Below, one piece after another: positions 5,395-9,783 of a stretch of DNA of 9,783 nt (its first letter is position 1; every line of letters starts with the position of its first letter). Under the pieces are notes generated by a model. The model searched no databases and was not told the origin of the DNA. It saw nothing but the letters and a program-made list of their open reading frames with translations. Source of the stretch: Sulfurimonas sp. (lineage in GTDB: Bacteria > Campylobacterota > Campylobacteria > Campylobacterales > Sulfurimonadaceae); NCBI GenBank assembly GCA_002733945.2, contig NVXO02000002.1:431539-441321 (forward strand), given 5' to 3'. The translations under genes were made by a program, and so were the position numbers.

Positions 5395-8075
5395 TAAGCC
5401 TCTTCCTCTTTGTCATCTATTATCTCTACAAGTTCATTCAAAGTAGAGCCTTTGAACATACCTTGTATTCCCATTTTATGAAACTTTGTAAATGGGTTTT
5501 TTACTAAGTCTGTTCTTTGTATGTCGTGTTTCTCTTCTACATAGTGCTTTATAGCTTTTATGAAGTCTATCTGAGAAGAACTTAGTGTGTGTTTTGAGAG
5601 AAAAGTATCTAAAAGGTAGGGTAGTTTATACTCTTTTCTTTTTATTATTGCCTTAAATATATCTACTATTGACTTGGACTTGCACTCAAACATCTCACTA
5701 AGTTTTTCTAGTTCTATCTCTGCTTGTAGAAGTTCATTTTTAAGTGTTTCTATGTCTCTATCTTGAAGCTCTCCCCCAACAAAAAGCTGTTGTAATGTAG
5801 GGCTTTCATTTGTCAGTCTTTGTATCACTTGGAGTATATGCTCATCATAAGCTTTTATGTCTACACTTGGATGATTTATGCTTATGTCTGTTTTACTTTT
5901 TATGGCATCTTTTAGATCAAAATGATACACTTTGGTATCTTGTGTCTTAGACTTGTAAATCATTAGTGGTGCTAAAACATTTGTCACTGCGTTTAACTCC
6001 AAAAAATCAAGCTCTAACCAAAAAAGGCCATCCTCCGATTCTTCTAAAAGTTTCTCTTGATTTTTTACTACGCTTATAGTTCTTTGCAGTCTAAAAACAT
6101 CACTTACAACTTTTTCTATGCTTTTTTGCAGTTTCTCATCATCTTGTATTACTTTGTAAGTTTGAAGTTTTTTTGTTTGTAGTCTAAACCTAAGTTCACT
6201 ATAGTTTTGAACTGTGATTCTGTCAAAGAGTTTAGAGATAGTAGATAAATTAGCTAGATTATTTTCAAAATCAGTTATAAAAGGATGTAACTCTTGAGCA
6301 TGTTGTTTTATGTAGTAGTCATTTTTTGGTATCTGCTCTATGTGTTTTTTTATCTCTTTTTTTATCTCTTTGGCATCATCCTCGTTTAAACTTTTTAACA
6401 ACTCTATGTTTTGCTCAAATATTTGTCTATAAAGAGATTTCTGCTCAGGAGGAATCACTCCACTTGGCGTTTCGTTGAAATACTCAAAGTTACTCCAAAA
6501 ATCAAAAATAACAAACTTTTCTTTTAAAAAATCTCCATCATAGAGTCGTGTTCCTCTTCCTATCATCTGCCAAAACTTAGCTTTAGAGTAGATGGGTTTT
6601 GCAAAAACAAGATTCATTATACTTGGAACATCTATTCCCGTGTCAAGCATTCCAACAGATATAGCTATGCTAAACTCACTTTTTTCATCACGAAACTGTT
6701 TCATCAACTCATCAGTATTGTTTAGGTCTGAAACTATGACTTTAGCAACTTGAGAATTGTAATGTGGATAGAGTTCATCAAAAAGTTTTGCAAGTCTATA
6801 GGCATGTGGTTTGTTTATAGCAAAGATAATAGTTTTTGCAGGTAAATTAGTAAGAGGGTTTTTATATCCGTCTTCTATGAGTGTAGTTAAGATAAGTCTA
6901 TTTGTATCATCGTTTTTAACCATTCTTTCAACGCTAGAACCTTCAAAGTCTATCTCCTCCCCACTGTAGCCATCTACTAAAAGTCTCTCTTGTTCCTCTT
7001 TTGGCAATAATTCAAACCGTATCCCATCACTTAGAAAGTTTGTTTTTACATCTACTACATCATAAGGTGACAAAAACTCATCTTTTAAAGCTTCTTCATA
7101 AGTGTAGGCAAAAGTAGGATTACCTTTATCAGCACTAAAAAACTCAAATGTATCTCTATCTATAAAATCAACAGGGGTGGCTGTCAAACCCAACTTAATA
7201 GCATCAAATTTCAAGAATAGTTGTCCGTAATAGTTGTAAATACTTCTATGGCTTTCATCTGCGATAATCAAATCAAAAAAGCCCTGCGATATATCTGTTT
7301 TTTTAAGGAGGCTCATCATAGTTTGATAAGTGCAAACATAAAGCCTTTTGTCTTTAAGAAAACTTCCCGTTTCTATTCTCTCTCGTGATTGGTTTGGTAG
7401 ATGTTCTTTGAAGTTGTCCATAGCTTGACGTGCTAACTCTCTTCTATCGCACAAGAACAAAACTCTTTTGATAAAACCTTGGCGAAGTAAAATATCTGTC
7501 AGAGAGATAATCGTTCTAGTCTTACCCGTTCCAGTAGCCATAACCCATAAAATACTTCTATGCTTATCTGATAAGATTTCAAGTGATTTAGTAATGGCGT
7601 TTACTTGGTAGTATCGTCCTGCTATCTCTTTGTTGAGCAGTTCAGAAGATAGCACAATAGAGTTATCGTTGCGTTTTCTGTAAGTCTCTAAATCATCAAG
7701 GGAGTGATATGATAAAACTTTTCGGATTGGATAGTTTTCGCTGTCCCAAAACTCTACTTCAAGTCCATTGGTTATATATATAAAAGGAGCGAGACCTTGA
7801 GTGTTTTTTATTCTTCTTGCATAGTATTCTGCTTGAGTTTTAGCAGAACCAACAGCTTTACTTTCTCTTTTAGCTTCAATAATGGCAATAATTTTTCCAG
7901 TTTTATTTAAAAGCACATAATCAACAAAGCGTTTGGTTCTATCAAAAAATTTTGGTAAGTTATCGTCAATCTTAATTTCATACTCTTGGATTACTTTCGT
8001 AATGTCTTTAATGTTCCATCCAGATTGAAGGAGCTCATTGTCAATTAAAGTCGTTCTTGTCTCAGCTTCATTCAT
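5394..8075 (-). CDS. hsdR: Type I restriction endonuclease subunit HsdR (EcoEI-like)
   Basis: HsdR is the ATP-dependent translocase and nuclease that cleaves DNA lacking HsdM methylation. In the 893-residue protein, the PD-(D/E)xK nuclease site is seen at D52 and E67-x-K69 (IIEAKRE). The helicase motor follows: Walker A ATGTGKT (180-186), motif II DESH (273-276), motif III TAT (298-300), and motif VI QMIGRGTR (503-510). The C-terminal region (about 640-885, ending with NPFTKFHKMGIQGMF) matches the EcoEI-type R C-terminal domain that contacts the methylase. All key residues are present, so it is probably active. It is the first gene of the restriction operon, behind a promoter at 8137-8109. 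The ATG at 8075-8073 lacks a clear Shine-Dalgarno, which may limit its expression relative to the well-equipped downstream genes. The TAA overlaps the hsdS ATG. Confidence 0.96.
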   Translation of the reverse strand: MNEAETRTTLIDNELLQSGWNIKDITKVIQEYEIKIDDNLPKFFDRTKRFVDYVLLNKTGKIIAIIEAKRESKAVGSAKTQAEYYARRIKNTQGLAPFIYITNGLEVEFWDSENYPIRKVLSYHSLDDLETYRKRNDNSIVLSSELLNKEIAGRYYQVNAITKSLEILSDKHRSILWVMATGTGKTRTIISLTDILLRQGFIKRVLFLCDRRELARQAMDNFKEHLPNQSRERIETGSFLKDKRLYVCTYQTMMSLLKKTDISQGFFDLIIADESHRSIYNYYGQLFLKFDAIKLGLTATPVDFIDRDTFEFFSADKGNPTFAYTYEEALKDEFLSPYDVVDVKTNFLSDGIRFELLPKEEQERLLVDGYSGEEIDFEGSSVERMVKNDDTNRLILTTLIEDGYKNPLTNLPAKTIIFAINKPHAYRLAKLFDELYPHYNSQVAKVIVSDLNNTDELMKQFRDEKSEFSIAISVGMLDTGIDVPSIMNLVFAKPIYSKAKFWQMIGRGTRLYDGDFLKEKFVIFDFWSNFEYFNETPSGVIPPEQKSLYRQIFEQNIELLKSLNEDDAKEIKKEIKKHIEQIPKNDYYIKQHAQELHPFITDFENNLANLSTISKLFDRITVQNYSELRFRLQTKKLQTYKVIQDDEKLQKSIEKVVSDVFRLQRTISVVKNQEKLLEESEDGLFWLELDFLELNAVTNVLAPLMIYKSKTQDTKVYHFDLKDAIKSKTDISINHPSVDIKAYDEHILQVIQRLTNESPTLQQLFVGGELQDRDIETLKNELLQAEIELEKLSEMFECKSKSIVDIFKAIIKRKEYKLPYLLDTFLSKHTLSSSQIDFIKAIKHYVEEKHDIQRTDLVKNPFTKFHKMGIQGMFKGSTLNELVEIIDDKEEEA

Positions 8076-8108
8076 ATAAAATTAATCCATTTTAAATAGT
8101 TAGTGTTT

Positions 8109-8137
8109 ATTTTAGCTAAATCTATTGAATTAAACAA
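8109..8137 (-). promoter_or_regulatory. Sigma70-like promoter for the hsdR-hsdM operon
   Basis: On the minus strand TTGTTT (8137-8132) and TAAAAT (8114-8109) are separated by exactly 17 bases. Transcription would start near 8102, leaving a leader of about 27 nt before the hsdR ATG. It lies between the tRNA gene and hsdR, the only sizeable gap upstream of the operon. It is inferred from the sequence pattern only. Confidence 0.5.
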
Positions 8138-8148
8138 TGAGGTGATTG

Positions 8149-8236
8149 TGGTGGTCCCGGTGAGATTCGAACTCACGGTAGATTACTCTACACAACCTTT
8201 CCAAGGTTGCACCATCGGCCACTCGGACACGGAACC
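8149..8236 (-). tRNA. tRNA-Ser (anticodon GGA)
   Basis: The minus strand folds as an 88-nt class II tRNA that reads UCU/UCC serine codons. The acceptor stem pairs GGTTCCG with CGGGACC (one G-T pair). The D-arm begins TCCGAGTGGCC. The anticodon stem CAACC/GGTTG holds the loop TTGGAAA with anticodon GGA. A long variable arm GTAGA-GTAA-TCTAC marks a serine tRNA, and the T-arm is GTGAG-TTCGAAT-CTCAC. The 3' CCA is encoded (8151-8149). The discriminator base is A, whereas G is usual in Escherichia coli serine tRNAs. It lies 19 nt after cobC and may be co-transcribed with the cobalamin genes or use a weak promoter in the cobC end. Confidence 0.95.
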
Positions 8237-8252
8237 ATGTATGAAGAGTGAT

Positions 8253-8258
8253 ATTTTA
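8253..8258 (-). promoter_or_regulatory. Possible -10 for the tRNA-Ser gene
   Basis: The minus strand reads TAAAAT, 16 nt before the tRNA 5' end and overlapping the cobC stop codon, preceded by TTGGT. No -35 is evident. It would allow the tRNA to be made independently of the cobalamin operon, but the match is weak. Confidence 0.25.
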
Positions 8259-8831
8259 ACCAAGCTTATATTTAACCTCGCTAAAACTCATCGTTTTTGT
8301 ATCTAAAATCAGATAAGCGCCATAAGAAACATCAAAAGAGAAGACCTCTTCGAGGCTTATGTCTTTTATGAGTGATATTAAAACTCGTATAACTCCTGCA
8401 TGGGTTACTACTAAAATATTTTCAGCTTTTTGTCTGATTAAAAACTCTAAAAAAAACTCTTTTATCCTAGAGATATACAGCTCATAGTCTTCTCCGTCAA
8501 GTGCTCTAATCCATTGAAGAAAATTTTCATACTCTATCTCTCCCTCTGCTATAATCGCGTCAAAAGTCATACCCTCATGTTTTCCCCATGATTTTTCTCG
8601 AAGTTTTTCTGTATAAATCGCTTGTTTTTTTTGAGTAAAAGGAGAAAGAGTCTCTCTTGTTCGTAGCAGATCGGAGCAGTAAACTAAATCAAATATATGA
8701 TTTTTAAACTCCTGTGCTAAAAGTTGTGCTTGTTTTTCCCCTCTTAAAGAGAGCCCAATGTTGATATGTCCGTTATAGCACTTATGATAAGCCTCATCTA
8801 CTTCTGTGTGTCTTATTAGAATTATTTTCAC
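8256..8831 (-). CDS. cobC: Histidine phosphatase family protein, probable alpha-ribazole phosphatase CobC
   Basis: The 191-residue protein is a histidine phosphatase (phosphoglycerate mutase-like fold). The catalytic R7-H8-T motif (LIRHTEV) is at the N-terminus; R57 (SDLLRTRET), E79 (LREKSWG) and H144 (VVTHAG) complete the expected phosphate pocket. In the cobalamin pathway CobC removes the 5' phosphate from alpha-ribazole phosphate or from cobalamin phosphate. Sequence alone gives only the superfamily; the assignment comes from its place directly after cobU and cobS. The start is GTG (8831-8829), overlapping the cobS TGA by 4 nt (GTGA), with TAGGA a few bases upstream and the RHT motif at the normal distance from the start. 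Confidence 0.88.
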   Translation of the reverse strand: MKIILIRHTEVDEAYHKCYNGHINIGLSLRGEKQAQLLAQEFKNHIFDLVYCSDLLRTRETLSPFTQKKQAIYTEKLREKSWGKHEGMTFDAIIAEGEIEYENFLQWIRALDGEDYELYISRIKEFFLEFLIRQKAENILVVTHAGVIRVLISLIKDISLEEVFSFDVSYGAYLILDTKTMSFSEVKYKLG

Positions 8832-9553
8832 GCAAGTCCTACTAAGGCTAGGTTTAAAAGAACTAACTCTATGACTTCTATGCTAAAACCGTAAATATCA
8901 CCAGTAAATCCACCATAGCGTTTAATGAAAAAATACTTTATAACAAACGTTAGAACAAATGTTGCTAAAAGAAGTATCCATGCTTCAAAATATATAACTA
9001 CAACGAGGGTATAGGCTAAGGCTACAAAAAGTTGCCAGCCTTTTAACTCTTCTTTGGCTAAAGATCCCATACCTGCTTTGCTGACATAGGGGTAAGCATA
9101 TATCATAAACACTACAGCTAAACGCGGTAACATAAGTATGATAGGAAGAAGATACAACAGTTCAAACGCAGCTAAAGATGAAGCCTTGAGTATAAAGAAC
9201 ACTCCGCCAAATATCATACCCATTCCACCGTTATGCGGGTCTTTCATCACTTCTAATGCCCTACTCTTATCTACAAAGAGTCCATCAACAGTATCACAGT
9301 ATCCATCTAGGTGTAAACCTCCAGTAAAAAGGGCCCATAAAGCGAACAAAATTATTCCTATATGAAAAGAAGGCATATAAGGAGTCAAAACAAAAGAGAT
9401 AAGATAAAGGATAACTCCAAGTAAAAAACCGACAAGTGGGTAAAACATAACACTATAACCATTTATGCCCTTGTAAAATTCATGGACTCTAAAAAATGGT
9501 AATGTTGTGAGCATAGAGATAGCTAGAGCGAAGCCTTTAAGTATATTTATCAT
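8828..9553 (-). CDS. cobS: Adenosylcobinamide-GDP ribazoletransferase CobS
   Basis: CobS is an inner-membrane enzyme that joins adenosylcobinamide-GDP to alpha-ribazole (or its phosphate) to make adenosylcobalamin (phosphate), the last condensation of the pathway. The 241-residue protein has the family signatures GGLHLDGYCDTVDG (78-91), a metal-binding Asp-rich loop, MKDPHNGGMG (103-112) and GGFTGDIYGFSIE (214-226), with several hydrophobic membrane segments between them (about 36-57, 63-77, 113-153, 174-209 and 226-241). The length is normal. Its ATG overlaps the cobU stop (ATGA) and its TGA overlaps the cobC GTG, so cobU, cobS and cobC are probably translated as a coupled unit from a promoter beyond the right edge. 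Confidence 0.97.
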   Translation of the reverse strand: MINILKGFALAISMLTTLPFFRVHEFYKGINGYSVMFYPLVGFLLGVILYLISFVLTPYMPSFHIGIILFALWALFTGGLHLDGYCDTVDGLFVDKSRALEVMKDPHNGGMGMIFGGVFFILKASSLAAFELLYLLPIILMLPRLAVVFMIYAYPYVSKAGMGSLAKEELKGWQLFVALAYTLVVVIYFEAWILLLATFVLTFVIKYFFIKRYGGFTGDIYGFSIEVIELVLLNLALVGLA

Positions 9554-9783
9554 TTTATTTTACTACTTATACCAGCTACTACATGGTAAACATTCTCACA
9601 TTTTTTAGCTATAAGTTGTGATAGTTTTCCATTTATATTTACAAATTCTCGCACTAGTTTATTCTCTGAGACGACACTTGAACCTACATCATTTAAAACA
9701 AACACCATATCTTGTTTTAGGTTTAGTAGTTTTGTTATCTCATCACTCATTTGCTCGTAACTTTTTTTATGATACATCATATT
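9550..9783 (-). CDS. cobU: Adenosylcobinamide kinase/guanylyltransferase CobU (C-terminal part)
   Basis: The bifunctional enzyme phosphorylates adenosylcobinamide and then transfers GMP to it, giving adenosylcobinamide-GDP, the substrate of CobS. Only the last 77 codons lie in the window; the usual length is about 170-180 residues, so the N-terminal P-loop half is outside. The visible part has the family's C-terminal pattern: a hydrophobic strand ending in VLNDVGSSVV (where VTNEVG is usual), then REFVNINGKLSQLIAKKCENVYHVVAGI. The frame stays open through the window edge, so the ATG codons near 9780 are not the true start. It overlaps cobS by 4 nt. Confidence 0.9.
   Translation of the reverse strand, partial: NMMYHKKSYEQMSDEITKLLNLKQDMVFVLNDVGSSVVSENKLVREFVNINGKLSQLIAKKCENVYHVVAGISSKIK

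Noticed and set aside
8132..8151. Terminator after the tRNA gene
   Set aside because: The only symmetry is a 4-bp CAAT/ATTG stem with a 6-nt loop and no proper T-tract; the TTGTTT there fits better as the -35 of the hsdR promoter.
8103..8306. Plus-strand open frame of 67 codons
   Set aside because: It reads across the antisense of the tRNA-Ser gene and the end of cobC, so it is not a plausible protein gene.
9138..9365. Plus-strand open frame of 75 codons
   Set aside because: It is antisense to the conserved core of cobS and has no ribosome binding site or family resemblance.
9550..9780. A complete 76-codon gene starting at the ATG near 9780
   Set aside because: The frame continues without a stop to the window edge and the protein matches only the C-terminal half of CobU, so this is a gene cut by the window.
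1..9783. CRISPR array, insertion sequence or transposase
   Set aside because: No regularly spaced repeats, terminal inverted repeats around a gene, or transposase-like protein were seen on either strand.

Overview
The window looks like a chromosomal piece of a low-GC member of the Campylobacterota (Sulfurimonas/Arcobacter-like; moderate confidence, judged from the A+T-rich DNA, tightly overlapping genes and general protein character, not from a marker gene). Every supported gene lies on the minus strand, so transcription runs from high to low coordinates.

Right end (9783 to 8256): the last steps of cobalamin nucleotide-loop assembly, as a cobU (3' part only) - cobS - cobC operon joined by 4-nt stop/start overlaps. 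A class II tRNA-Ser(GGA) gene (8236-8149) follows 19 nt after cobC. A sigma70-like promoter (8137-8109) then starts the next unit.

Centre (8075 to 273): a type I restriction-modification operon with an odd layout: hsdR - hsdS - [three-TM protein of 205 aa] - [DUF3800 RNase H-fold protein] - [34-aa chimeric mini-ORF] - rhuM - hsdM. Except for a 25-nt gap before the DUF3800 gene, neighbours overlap or abut (TAATG, ATGA, TAATG, ATGA, TAA-ATG), so this looks like one translationally coupled transcript. HsdR has its nuclease, helicase and C-terminal parts; HsdS has two recognition domains; HsdM has both catalytic motifs. The three-TM/DUF3800 pair is cargo inside the operon. It is bracketed by two copies of the hsdS 3' tail (2741-2780 and 4183-4222, 39 of 40 bases identical), each carrying the Shine-Dalgarno and the ATGA junction for the next gene. 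The likeliest reading is that an hsdS-plus-cargo block was swapped in by recombination at the hsdS tail. The cargo and the second HsdS recognition domain are far richer in A+T than hsdR or hsdM.

Left end (193 to 1): the N-terminal part of a small membrane protein that may be an isoprenylcysteine carboxyl methyltransferase-like enzyme, with its own promoter and a 17-bp palindrome over the -10.

The candidate for something undescribed is the membrane protein + DUF3800 nuclease + RhuM set embedded in the restriction operon. It may be an extra defence layer tied to the restriction system; this is inference from context. No gene-free stretch exceeds about 80 bases.
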